From contig DATJJM010000038.1 of assembly GCA_035492535.1 (NCBI GenBank), forward strand, positions 1 through 39,227: a stretch of 39,227 nt of DNA, read 5' to 3'. This document shows, piece after piece, positions 32,227 through 39,227 of this stretch. A program made the position numbers and the translations under genes. The stretch is from JAMXLO01 sp035492535. GTDB lineage: Bacteria; Pseudomonadota; Alphaproteobacteria; Acetobacterales; Acetobacteraceae. The number at the start of each line of letters is the position of its first letter. Within the stretch, counting starts at the first letter, position 1. The notes under the pieces are model-generated. The model made no database searches. It saw only the letters and a program-made list of their open reading frames with translations, and was not told where the DNA came from.

Positions 32227-34511
32227 ATGATGATGGCCATGTCGCTATCGCGCTTCTGCGTGCGTTCGAGCTGCGCTTTGCCAGGCAGATACTGTTTGGG
32301 CCATGCCTGCTCGTTGTAGCCAAGGCCCGCGGCGGCATGCAGAGCGAAATGCGGGTTGGAGAGGTGAGGGCGGGCCAGCGCGCAGAGGTCGGCGCGGCCC
32401 GCAGCGATGATGGAATTCAGGTGGTCCGGTTCGGTGATGTTGCCGACGGCCATGGTGGCAATGCCGACCTCGTTCCGGATACGATCGGAGAACGGGATCT
32501 GGAACATGCGGCCATAGACTGGCTTCGCCTCGATCGAAGTCTGGCCGGCGGAGACGTCGATCAGATCAGCGCCTGCCTGCTTGAAAGCCAGGGCAATGTG
32601 GACGGCGTCATCGGCGGTAATGCCGCCTTCGACCCAGTCGGTAGCGGAGATGCGAACCGACGTCGGCTTGTGCTGTGGCCAGACGGCGCGCATGGCGGTG
32701 AAGACTTCCAGCGGATAACGGAGACGGTTTTGCAGGCTGCCGCCATACTCGTCGGCGCGGCGGTTGGTCAGCGGCGAGATGAAAGAGGAGAGCAAATAGC
32801 CGTGGGCAGCGTGCAGCTCCAGCATATCGAAGCCGGCCTGTTCGCAGCGCTCGGTGGCCTGCACGAAGGCATCGCGCACCGTGGCCATGTCGGAGCGAGT
32901 CATTTCGCGGGGAACTTGGTTCGCAGGGCTCCATGGGACAGGACTAGGGGCGATCAGTTCCCAGTTGCCCGTGTCGAGCGGCTCGTCCATGCCCTCCCAG
33001 CCTAGCTTGGTGGATCCTTTCAGGCCGGAATGGCCGAGCTGGAGGCAGATCTTTGCTGCGGTCTGGCTGTGTACAAAATCGACTATACGCCTCCAGGCCT
33101 GCATCTGCGCGTCCGTGTAGAGGCCGGCGCAACCGGGGGTGATGCGGCCTTGCGGTGTGATACACACCATCTCGGTGAAGATCAGGCTGGCGCCACCGAG
33201 CGCACGCGCGCCGAGATGCACCAGATGGAAGTCGTTAGGCATGCCGTCCTGCGCGCTGTAGGTCGCCATCGGCGAGACGACGACCCGGTTGTGCAGCTGC
33301 ATATCGCGCAGCTTGAACGGCAGGAACATCGGCGGGATCGGGCGGTTCGCGGCATGGGAGTCAGCGTTCGCGGCGAGCCAGGTTTCCATGCCCTCCAACC
33401 AGCTCCGGTCGCGCAGGCGCAGGTTCTCGTGGCTGATGCGCTGGCTGCGAGTGAGCAGGCTGTAGGCGAACTGCTCCGGCTCCAGGTGCGTGTAGCGGGG
33501 GACGTTCTCGAACCACTCCATGGAGTTGCGAGCAGCAGACTGGAGTTTCAATACCTCGATGCGGCGCTCGGTTTCATAGGTGACCAGCGCGGTCGGGATG
33601 TCAGCATGGTGGCGGTCGATGCACTGGGCGAGGCCGATGGCGTCTTCCAGCGCGAGTTTGGTGCCAGAACCGATGGAGAAATGCGCGGTGTGCGCAGCAT
33701 CGCCCATGAGCACCAGGTTGCCGCGCGTCCAGCTTGCATTGGATACGCGGTTGAAGTTGATGAATTGCGAGCCGCGCAGATGACGCATGTTGGTAAGCAG
33801 CGGATTGCCATCAAGCCAGGGAGCGAACAGACGCTCGCAGAAGGCGACTGACTCGGGAACCTCCATGCAATCGAGGCCGGCGGCGCGCCAGGTCGCCTCC
33901 TGCGTTTCCACGATGAAGGTGGAGGTATCGGCGTTGAAGCGATAGGCGTGTGCCTGGAACCAGCCCCATTCGGTCTCCGCGAAAATGAATGTGAAGGCCT
34001 CGAAAAGCTTGTGCGTGCCAAGCCAGGCGAAGCGGTTGCTGCGGACGTCGATCGATGGACGAAAGTGCTCGGCGTAGCGCGTGCGGACCTGGCTGTTGAT
34101 GCCGTCGGCGGCGACTATGATGTCAGCGTCAGCGAGGTCCGTGAGGTCGGTGATCTCGCGGCCGAACTCCAGCTCGACGCCGAGTGCCGCGGCGCGTTCT
34201 TGCAGGATGCTGAGGAGATGGCGCCGCTCGATGCCGCAAAAACCGTGCCCGCCCGAGCGGATGGTACGACCCTTGATGTGGATATCGATGTCGTCCCAGT
34301 GAGCAAAGCTGTCGCTGATGTGCTGCTCGGTGACCGGATCGCCACCCTTCAGGTTGCGCAGGGTTTCGTCGGAGAAGACCACGCCCCAGCCGAAGGTATC
34401 ATCGGGGCGGTTGCGCTCAATCACAGTGACGCGATGCGCCGGGTCGCGCAGCTTCATCAGAATCGCGAAATACAGCCCGGCGGGGCCACCGCCGATGCAA
34501 ACGATCCTCAT
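32223..34511 (-). CDS. Fused FAD monooxygenase / old-yellow-enzyme (salicylyl-CoA hydroxylase or 2-aminobenzoyl-CoA monooxygenase-reductase type)
   Basis: This 762-aa two-domain enzyme begins MRIVCIGGGPAGLYFA, an aromatic-hydroxylase FAD domain (about residues 1-370) with GVVFSDETLRNL and the second FAD motif VLMGDAAHTAHFSIGSGTKL. The second half (from about 385, PPMFLPFKLRDMQLHNRVVV) is an FMN old-yellow-enzyme barrel with HAAHGYLLSSFISPLTN. Such fusions hydroxylate, and in 2-aminobenzoyl-CoA metabolism also reduce, an aryl-CoA. It heads the operon. The start at ATG 34511 matches relatives; ATG 34544 would add 11 residues. Substrate identity (salicylyl-, 2-aminobenzoyl- or another CoA) is unresolved. 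Confidence 0.88.
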   Translation of the reverse strand: MRIVCIGGGPAGLYFAILMKLRDPAHRVTVIERNRPDDTFGWGVVFSDETLRNLKGGDPVTEQHISDSFAHWDDIDIHIKGRTIRSGGHGFCGIERRHLLSILQERAAALGVELEFGREITDLTDLADADIIVAADGINSQVRTRYAEHFRPSIDVRSNRFAWLGTHKLFEAFTFIFAETEWGWFQAHAYRFNADTSTFIVETQEATWRAAGLDCMEVPESVAFCERLFAPWLDGNPLLTNMRHLRGSQFINFNRVSNASWTRGNLVLMGDAAHTAHFSIGSGTKLALEDAIGLAQCIDRHHADIPTALVTYETERRIEVLKLQSAARNSMEWFENVPRYTHLEPEQFAYSLLTRSQRISHENLRLRDRSWLEGMETWLAANADSHAANRPIPPMFLPFKLRDMQLHNRVVVSPMATYSAQDGMPNDFHLVHLGARALGGASLIFTEMVCITPQGRITPGCAGLYTDAQMQAWRRIVDFVHSQTAAKICLQLGHSGLKGSTKLGWEGMDEPLDTGNWELIAPSPVPWSPANQVPREMTRSDMATVRDAFVQATERCEQAGFDMLELHAAHGYLLSSFISPLTNRRADEYGGSLQNRLRYPLEVFTAMRAVWPQHKPTSVRISATDWVEGGITADDAVHIALAFKQAGADLIDVSAGQTSIEAKPVYGRMFQIPFSDRIRNEVGIATMAVGNITEPDHLNSIIAAGRADLCALARPHLSNPHFALHAAAGLGYNEQAWPKQYLPGKAQLERTQKRDSDMAIII

Positions 34512-34580
34512 CGCGTCTCTCAGCTTGACGGGCTGTTCGTTCATAGCGGCATTATCCGCGGCGCGGCAAGGAGGCGCTGA

Positions 34581-35666
34581 ATGATCCACCCGATGCACGG
34601 GCAGAATCGGTTCAAGCTCGGTGTCTTCTCGGCGAATGCCGATGGCGGACTGACCTTGACGCGCGTGCCCGAGCGATGGCCGGCGCATTGGAACGAAGTC
34701 GTCGAGGTCGCGCAGATGGCCGATCGCGCGGGCATCGAGTTTTTCCTGCCGATTGCACGCTGGAAGGGATTTGGCGGAGAGACGAACAGCCGGGAGTGGA
34801 GCTTTGAGACGCTGACCTACGCGGCGGGACTTGCGGGATTCACGCAGCGGATCGCGTTGTTTTCGACCGTGCATGTGCCGATGGTGCATCCGGTGTTCGC
34901 GGCCAAGGCGCTGGCAACGGTGGATCATGCGTCAGGAGGTCGTGCCGGGCTGAACATCGTGTGCGGGTGGAGTCCGCAGGAGTTCGATCTGTTCGGACTG
35001 AAGATGATCGAAGACCGGTATGCGCAGGGGCTGGAGTGGGCGGAGATCATGGAGCGGATCTTCGCTGGTGGTGCGCCGTTCGATTACGAGGGCAAGTTCT
35101 ATCAGTTGAAGAAGGTGTCGGGGGCGCCGATGCCGTTGCAGCGGCCTCGGCCGGTGACGCTGAATGCGGCGTTCTCGCCGGTGGGGCGTGAGTTCGCGGC
35201 GAAGACGGCGGATTTCCTGTTTACGACGTTTGTCGATATCGAAGGTGGACGGCCGCATATCGCCGATATGGCAGCAAGGGCGCGGGCGGTAGGGCGCGAG
35301 GTCGGTGTATATACGACGTGCCACGTGGTGTGCCGGCCGACGCAGGCGGAGGCAGAGGACTACTACGAACACTACGCGGTGAAGATGGAGGATACCGCGG
35401 CGGTCGATTTTTACATGGGAGCGAAAGAGAAGTTTTCATCCTCGCATGATCCGGAGGCGTACCGGCTGCACCGGAAGCGGTTCGTGGGCGGTGCGGGGAC
35501 CTATCCGCTGATCGGGACACCGAGGATGATCGCCGAAGAAATGGTCAAGATGAGCGAGGTGGGGTTCGCTGGGACGACGGTGTCCTTCGTGAATTTTCGC
35601 GACGAGTTGCCGTATTTTATTGAGACTGTGCTACCGCTGCTGCGGGAGGCTGGGCTGCGGCAGTAA
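34581..35666 (+). CDS. LLM-class flavin-dependent monooxygenase (RutA/SfnG-like)
   Basis: This 361-aa luciferase-like TIM-barrel protein has RFKLGVFSANADGGLTLT, EFFLPIARWKGFGG, then ATVDHASGGRAGLNIVCGW (flavin/phosphate region). The pattern resembles the pyrimidine oxygenase RutA and dimethylsulfone monooxygenase branch, which uses reduced FMN from a separate reductase. GGAGG at about 34570 gives ATG 34581. It is divergent from the fused monooxygenase gene with a gap under 70 nt, so they may share control. No FMN reductase gene is nearby. Its 3' end overlaps the convergent DUF35 gene by 50 nt. Confidence 0.85.
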   Translation: MIHPMHGQNRFKLGVFSANADGGLTLTRVPERWPAHWNEVVEVAQMADRAGIEFFLPIARWKGFGGETNSREWSFETLTYAAGLAGFTQRIALFSTVHVPMVHPVFAAKALATVDHASGGRAGLNIVCGWSPQEFDLFGLKMIEDRYAQGLEWAEIMERIFAGGAPFDYEGKFYQLKKVSGAPMPLQRPRPVTLNAAFSPVGREFAAKTADFLFTTFVDIEGGRPHIADMAARARAVGREVGVYTTCHVVCRPTQAEAEDYYEHYAVKMEDTAAVDFYMGAKEKFSSSHDPEAYRLHRKRFVGGAGTYPLIGTPRMIAEEMVKMSEVGFAGTTVSFVNFRDELPYFIETVLPLLREAGLRQ

Positions 35667-35976
35667 GCACTGCGCGGCCAGCCGTATCGATGGAGGCGGC
35701 GATATGGACACGATCGCCTGCGGCGCAGAGAGCGTCGATGAAACAGACGACCGTCGGTCCGGAGTCCAGGTGGACCAGGGCAACCGTGATAGGTTGTTGC
35801 GTATAAAACGATGGCTCGTGGGTGTGGTGCAGTTCGGTGATCGCCAGGACGGTGCCGGTGGCGGGCGCGGCGGTCCATTCGAGGGTGTCGGTGAGACAGG
35901 CTGAGCAGAGCTCGCGTGGCGGGTATTGGATCTTGCCGCAGGTGGTGCAGCGCTGAAGCTGCAGGATGGATGTCAT
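35617..35976 (-). CDS. DUF35 OB-fold protein with rubredoxin-like zinc ribbon
   Basis: This 119-aa protein has the N-terminal zinc ribbon C10-x2-C13 ... C24-x2-C27 (CTTCGKIQYPPRELCSAC), then an OB-fold with TGTVLAITELHHTHEP. DUF35 proteins pair with thiolase-like proteins, for example as the small subunit of a two-part thiolase such as BbsA/BbsB, where the ribbon shapes the CoA site. It overlaps the thiolase stop by 4 nt (ATGA). The Ala/Pro-rich C-terminal tail extends into the convergent LLM gene. Confidence 0.88.
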   Translation of the reverse strand: MTSILQLQRCTTCGKIQYPPRELCSACLTDTLEWTAAPATGTVLAITELHHTHEPSFYTQQPITVALVHLDSGPTVVCFIDALCAAGDRVHIAASIDTAGRAVLTAAAQPPAAAVAQSQ

Positions 35977-37124
35977 GCCGCCAGCACCGCGGTGGCAGTG
36001 CAGAGACCGCGATCGTAGTTGATCATGCCGAACCCGCTGACAAGCGCGTGGCGGGTGTTGGGTACCTGGTGCGCGCCGGCTTGGTTGGTGAGCTGACGCA
36101 TTGCTTCGACCAGGCCAAGGAAGCCGCCGGCGGCACCGGCTTGGCCACCGGAAAGTTGGCCACCGCCGGTGTTGTGCGGACGGCTGCCACCGGGGCCAAA
36201 TTCGTTGTTGCGTATGAAATCGGCGCCGGAATCCTTCGCACAGAAGCCGAGGTCTTCGAACTGCAACATGGAGATCACCGGGTAGTCGTCATAGGTCTGG
36301 ATCACGTCGATATCGGCCGGGCCGATCGCGGCGTGGTGCCACAGGGTAGGGGCGTCCATCGCCCAGCCGCCCCGATATTGTATAGGATCGTCTGGGTAGG
36401 CGTTGTGGCGCTCTATAGTTGCAAGGATGCGCACGTGGGGCAGACCGAGTGACTCGGCATGGGCACGGTGCATCACCAGGAAGGCATCGGCGCCGGCGCA
36501 GGGCATGACACAATCATAGAGACGGAGCGGTAGTGCGACGGGGCGGGCGCTGAGGTAGTCGTCCAGAGTGAGGTCGCCGCGCAGCAGGGCAAGCGGATTG
36601 CGTTGCGCCCATTGGCGCTGGGCGACGCAGAGCTTGCCGAAGTCGGCACGGGTGACGCCGGTGTGGCGCATGGCATGGTCGGTGAGGAGGGCGAAACTCT
36701 GGTTGGGTCCGCCGGCGCCATAGGGCCAAACGTAGTCACGCGAGAAGGTGCTGAACTGGGCGACCAGGTCGTGGAAGGTATTGGCGCCGTTGGTGTCGCC
36801 GGCAATACAGGCGACGATGTCTGCGTCGCCGCACTGGACCGCACGGGCGGCGCGGCGGAGGGCGATGATGCCACAGGCGCCACCGTAAGGGAGGAACTCC
36901 AGGACGCGTGGAGACAAACCGATATACTGGGCGAATGGGGCCGGGCCGTCGGGAGCGAGCGTGAAGCTGGAGAGGCAGAGGCCGTCGATCTGCCCCTTGG
37001 CCAGGCCGGACGTGTCAAGCAGGTGGCGGAGCGCCGTGCCTAGCCACCAGGCCGCCGATTTGTCGGAGCGGCGGACGTAGGGGACGGTGATCGGAGCACA
37101 GGCGACAACGTCCGCGTAGTTCAT
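35973..37124 (-). CDS. Thiolase-like protein, DUF35 partner, with altered active-site residues
   Basis: This 383-aa thiolase-superfamily protein carries LPYGGACGIIALRRAARAV where thiolases have the nucleophile motif CASG. By alignment of the following Ala-Leu, the nucleophilic position seems to be Gly82, with the Cys two places later. The C-terminal SGGQAGAAGG stands where GHP would supply the catalytic His. The last Cys motif, GLCTATAVL, is loosely retained. Its partner is the DUF35 protein, as in two-part thiolases. It could be a lyase, an aldolase (as in steroid side-chain aldolases) or a structural subunit. It starts 6 nt after the SDR stop. Confidence 0.82.
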   Translation of the reverse strand: MNYADVVACAPITVPYVRRSDKSAAWWLGTALRHLLDTSGLAKGQIDGLCLSSFTLAPDGPAPFAQYIGLSPRVLEFLPYGGACGIIALRRAARAVQCGDADIVACIAGDTNGANTFHDLVAQFSTFSRDYVWPYGAGGPNQSFALLTDHAMRHTGVTRADFGKLCVAQRQWAQRNPLALLRGDLTLDDYLSARPVALPLRLYDCVMPCAGADAFLVMHRAHAESLGLPHVRILATIERHNAYPDDPIQYRGGWAMDAPTLWHHAAIGPADIDVIQTYDDYPVISMLQFEDLGFCAKDSGADFIRNNEFGPGGSRPHNTGGGQLSGGQAGAAGGFLGLVEAMRQLTNQAGAHQVPNTRHALVSGFGMINYDRGLCTATAVLAA

Positions 37125-37130
37125 GGCTCC

Positions 37131-38045
37131 TTATAATGGGTCCCAGCTGAAGACTTCGCCGGAGCGATCCAGCGGCATAAAGCCGGCTTTCAGGGCCGGA
37201 GCGGCGTGCTTGGCGATCGTCTCGGGGGTCCAGCCTTCGGCGCGGTGGACGATGCGCGTCGGGCGGGGGGAGCTGAACAGGATGATCTCGTTCATGCGAG
37301 TGCCGAAGACCTGGCCGGTGACGTCCTTGGCAGCGTCGGAGGACAAGTACACTGCGAGTGGCGCATTCTTGTCGGGGGTCATCTGCTGGATCTTGGCGAG
37401 ACGCGCCTGCTGCTCCGGCGTGGTGGCGGGGATCGACTGCGTCATGCGACTCCAGGCGAAGGGGGCGATGCAGTTGGAGCGCACGTTGTAGCGCTGCATG
37501 TCGAGCGCGATCGACTTGGAGAGCGCGGTGATGCCGAGCTTGGCGGCAGAGTAGTTGGCCTGGCCGAAATTGCCGATCAGGCCAGAGGTGCTGGAGATGT
37601 GGACGAAGGTCCCGCTCTCTTGTTTGCGGTAGTGCTCGGCGGCCGCGCGGGAGACGAAGAAGCTGCCGTTGAGGTGGACAGCGATGACAGACAGCCAGTC
37701 CTCGGGGGTCATCTTGTGGAAGATCACGTCGCGCAGGATCCCGGCGTTGTTCACGATCGCGTCTATACGGCCGTAGTGATCGAGTGCCGCTTGGACGATC
37801 TTCTGGGCAGAACCCCATTCGGCGACGGATTCGGTGCAGACCTCGGCGGAGCCACCCTTCTGCTCGATGAGCTGCTTGGTCTGCTGGGCGGGGGTCGCGG
37901 AGCCGCCCTCACCGGAGAGCGAGGCGCCAATGTCGGCGACGATGACGCGGGCGCCGGCAGCGGCCATGGCGATCGCGATTTCGCGGCCGATACCGCCGCC
38001 TGAGCCGGTGACAACTGCGACCTTGCCTTGCATCATGCCGGGCAT
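37131..38045 (-). CDS. Short-chain dehydrogenase (multifunctional-enzyme-type 3-hydroxyacyl-CoA dehydrogenase)
   Basis: This 304-aa SDR has VTGSGGGIGREIA, VNNAGILRD and the catalytic set ISSTSG, Tyr-x3-Lys in ANYSAAKLG. It carries the longer C-terminal part of the HSD17B4 N-domain-like SDRs, which oxidise 3-hydroxyacyl-CoAs. ATG 38045 is used because GGAGGAAG directly precedes it; a GTG 12 nt upstream falls inside that site. It heads the SDR-thiolase-DUF35 operon, so dehydrogenation followed by thiolysis or aldol cleavage is a plausible sequence of steps. Confidence 0.85.
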   Translation of the reverse strand: MPGMMQGKVAVVTGSGGGIGREIAIAMAAAGARVIVADIGASLSGEGGSATPAQQTKQLIEQKGGSAEVCTESVAEWGSAQKIVQAALDHYGRIDAIVNNAGILRDVIFHKMTPEDWLSVIAVHLNGSFFVSRAAAEHYRKQESGTFVHISSTSGLIGNFGQANYSAAKLGITALSKSIALDMQRYNVRSNCIAPFAWSRMTQSIPATTPEQQARLAKIQQMTPDKNAPLAVYLSSDAAKDVTGQVFGTRMNEIILFSSPRPTRIVHRAEGWTPETIAKHAAPALKAGFMPLDRSGEVFSWDPL

Positions 38046-38140
38046 CACTTCCTCCACCGTTGCTGCGCCGTCCTACTAGCCAGTAGACCGGGCGGCAACC
38101 CCTTGACGGTGGGGTCGAGATACGCCATTTGCGGGTAATC

Positions 38141-38157
38141 AGGACCTGAATGGTCCT
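38141..38157. promoter_or_regulatory. Palindrome in the divergent promoter, candidate site for the Rrf2 regulator
   Basis: AGGACC-TGAAT-GGTCCT is a perfect 6-bp inverted repeat with a 5-bp centre, 38 nt upstream of the Rrf2-family gene. Rrf2/IscR-type regulators commonly bind such sites in their own promoters. The whole intergenic region (38046-38195) also serves the divergent SDR operon. Binding is inferred from position. Confidence 0.5.
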
Positions 38158-38195
38158 AATAGCTGAATGTCAGGGTAAGAGGGGTTTCGCGGGCC

Positions 38196-38651
38196 ATGCT
38201 GAGGCTGTCGAAGCTAACCGATTATGCGGTTGTCGTGCTGGTGCGGCTGTCGCGCGCGGAGGGGGTGCAAACCTCACCCGGGATCGCGGCGACCACCGGC
38301 ATACCGGAGCCGACAGTGGCGAAGGTGCTGAAGACCCTGGCAGCCGGCGGGCTGGTCGCCTCGCAGCGCGGGGCGCGGGGCGGCTATCGGCTGATGCGCC
38401 CGCTGTCGGCCATTCCCGTCGCTGACGTGATCGCCGCGGTGGACGGGCCGATCGCGTTGACCGCTTGTGTCGACGGGTCTGCAACCGAGTGTGAGTCTCA
38501 GGGGTTGTGTCCGATGCGCGGACGCTGGGACCCGGTGAACGAGGCGATCCAGCAGGCGCTGGTCGCCATTACCCTGGCTGATATGCAGGAGGCGTCGATT
38601 CCGCGGGCGTTCCGCGTGCCGCCTCGTCTTTCTCTTCCTGCCGCCGAATAG
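38196..38651 (+). CDS. Rrf2-family SUF regulator (iron-sulfur sensing)
   Basis: This 151-aa regulator has an N-terminal winged helix, MLRLSKLTDYAVVVLVRL, recognition region GIPEPTVAKVLKTLAAGGLV and wing RGARGGYRL. Three Cys (91, 99, 105, in CVDGSATECESQGLCPMRGRW) fit an Fe-S cluster site as in IscR. The match is to the SUF-system regulator group. It lies 9 nt before sufB, so the regulator and SUF machinery share a transcript, probably autoregulated through the upstream palindrome. Confidence 0.9.
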   Translation: MLRLSKLTDYAVVVLVRLSRAEGVQTSPGIAATTGIPEPTVAKVLKTLAAGGLVASQRGARGGYRLMRPLSAIPVADVIAAVDGPIALTACVDGSATECESQGLCPMRGRWDPVNEAIQQALVAITLADMQEASIPRAFRVPPRLSLPAAE

Positions 38652-38660
38652 GACGATTGA

Positions 38661-39227
38661 ATGTCTGCTGCGACGCAAACGCTTAGCACGGTCGAGTCTG
38701 TCACCCAGTCTGGCTACAAGTGGGGATTTGAGACCGATATCGAGATGGACCTCGCGCCGAAGGGGCTGAACGAGGACATCATCCGGTTGATATCTTCGCG
38801 CAAGGAAGAGCCGGCCTGGCTGCTGGAATGGCGGCTGAAGGCGTATGCCGCCTGGCTACAGATGACCGAGCCGCATTGGGCGCGGGTGGAGCATGCGCCG
38901 ATCGATTACCAGGACCTGCATTACTATGCCGCCCCGAAGAAGAAGGTGGGGCCGAAGAGCCTGGATGAGGTCGATCCTGAGCTGCTGAAGACGTACGAGA
39001 AGCTGGGTATTCCGCTGAAGGAGCGGGCGATCCTCGCGGGCGTCGAGCCGGGGTCCGTCGAGGGCGGCTCGCAGGTCGCGGTGGACGCGGTGTTCGACAG
39101 TGTTTCGGTGGCGACCACGTTCCGCGAGACGCTGAAGAAGGCGGGTGTGATCTTCTGCCCGATCAGCGAGGCGGTGCGGGACTATCCGGAATTGGTGCAG
39201 CAATACATCGGCTCTGTGGTGCCCACG
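38661..39227 (+). CDS. sufB: SufB, Fe-S cluster assembly scaffold subunit, 5' part
   Basis: 189 codons are present and the gene continues past the window edge. SufB with SufC and SufD builds Fe-S clusters. The N-terminal SGYKWGFETDIEMDLAPKGL, then ISSRKEEPAWLLEWRLKAY, is a standard SufB opening, followed by YYAAPKKK, LGIPLKERAIL and GVIFCPISEAV. ATG 38661 follows a GGACGA site 9 nt after the regulator stop. The frame is intact throughout the visible part. Confidence 0.95.
   Translation, partial: MSAATQTLSTVESVTQSGYKWGFETDIEMDLAPKGLNEDIIRLISSRKEEPAWLLEWRLKAYAAWLQMTEPHWARVEHAPIDYQDLHYYAAPKKKVGPKSLDEVDPELLKTYEKLGIPLKERAILAGVEPGSVEGGSQVAVDAVFDSVSVATTFRETLKKAGVIFCPISEAVRDYPELVQQYIGSVVPT

Overview
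The window is GC-rich and its genes resemble those of an alphaproteobacterium, most likely in the Rhodospirillales/Acetobacterales. The signs are a SUF-type Rrf2 regulator followed by sufB, Tat-exported sugar-type binding proteins, an IS66 element, and compact operons with 4-nt ATGA/GTGA overlaps. This placement is inferred from gene content; no rRNA or tRNA gene was recognised.

Layout. (1) 1-4575: end of a metal-efflux operon: tail of an outer-membrane factor, a CusB-like adaptor with two heavy-metal-binding motifs, and a CusA-like RND pump with the three Cu/Ag methionine positions. (2) 4576-6641: mobile-element debris, namely an IS5-type transposase tail and a tyrosine recombinase that has lost part of its N-terminal half. 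(3) 6642-12348: a carbohydrate-type ABC importer (two permeases, one ATPase) followed by two paralogous Tat-exported binding proteins. (4) 12500-13354: an alpha/beta hydrolase behind a candidate operator. (5) 13521-16066: a complete IS66 element with recognisable terminal repeats and a perfect 8-bp target duplication. (6) 16222-26448: an oxidoreductase-rich region. On the minus strand lie a D-2-hydroxyacid dehydrogenase, a GMC oxidoreductase and its small partner; divergently on the plus strand lie an LDH2-type dehydrogenase, an amidohydrolase, a GST and a small DUF1508-like protein. Then come a gamma-carbonic-anhydrase-like protein, an OsmC protein, a decayed isochorismatase-family fragment beside an AtzH/HpxZ-like gene, two small envelope proteins and a TcuA-like flavoprotein.

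(7) 26518-27739: a well-conserved TPP riboswitch in front of a lone ThiO/DadA-type FAD oxidoreductase. (8) 27746-34511: a tightly overlapping minus-strand operon: a fused flavin monooxygenase/old-yellow-enzyme protein (salicylyl-CoA hydroxylase / 2-aminobenzoyl-CoA monooxygenase-reductase type), an SDR, a RidA-like protein, an aryl-CoA ligase and a ThDP-dependent enzyme. A divergent RutA-like flavin monooxygenase gene faces it. (9) 35617-38045: SDR, thiolase-like protein and DUF35 zinc-ribbon protein, probably one operon. (10) 38141-39227: a palindrome, a SUF-type Rrf2 regulator and the start of sufB, which runs off the window.

Working together: regions 8 and 9 look like an aromatic-acid pathway that activates a substrate to its CoA thioester, de-aromatises it with a mono-oxygenase/reductase fusion and processes the product with SDR, RidA-like and thiolase-like enzymes. 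It resembles the aerobic 2-aminobenzoyl-CoA route but carries extra, unassigned ThDP, LLM-flavin and DUF35/thiolase components. The most notable regulatory signal is the TPP riboswitch on an oxidoreductase with no thiamine-synthesis gene nearby.
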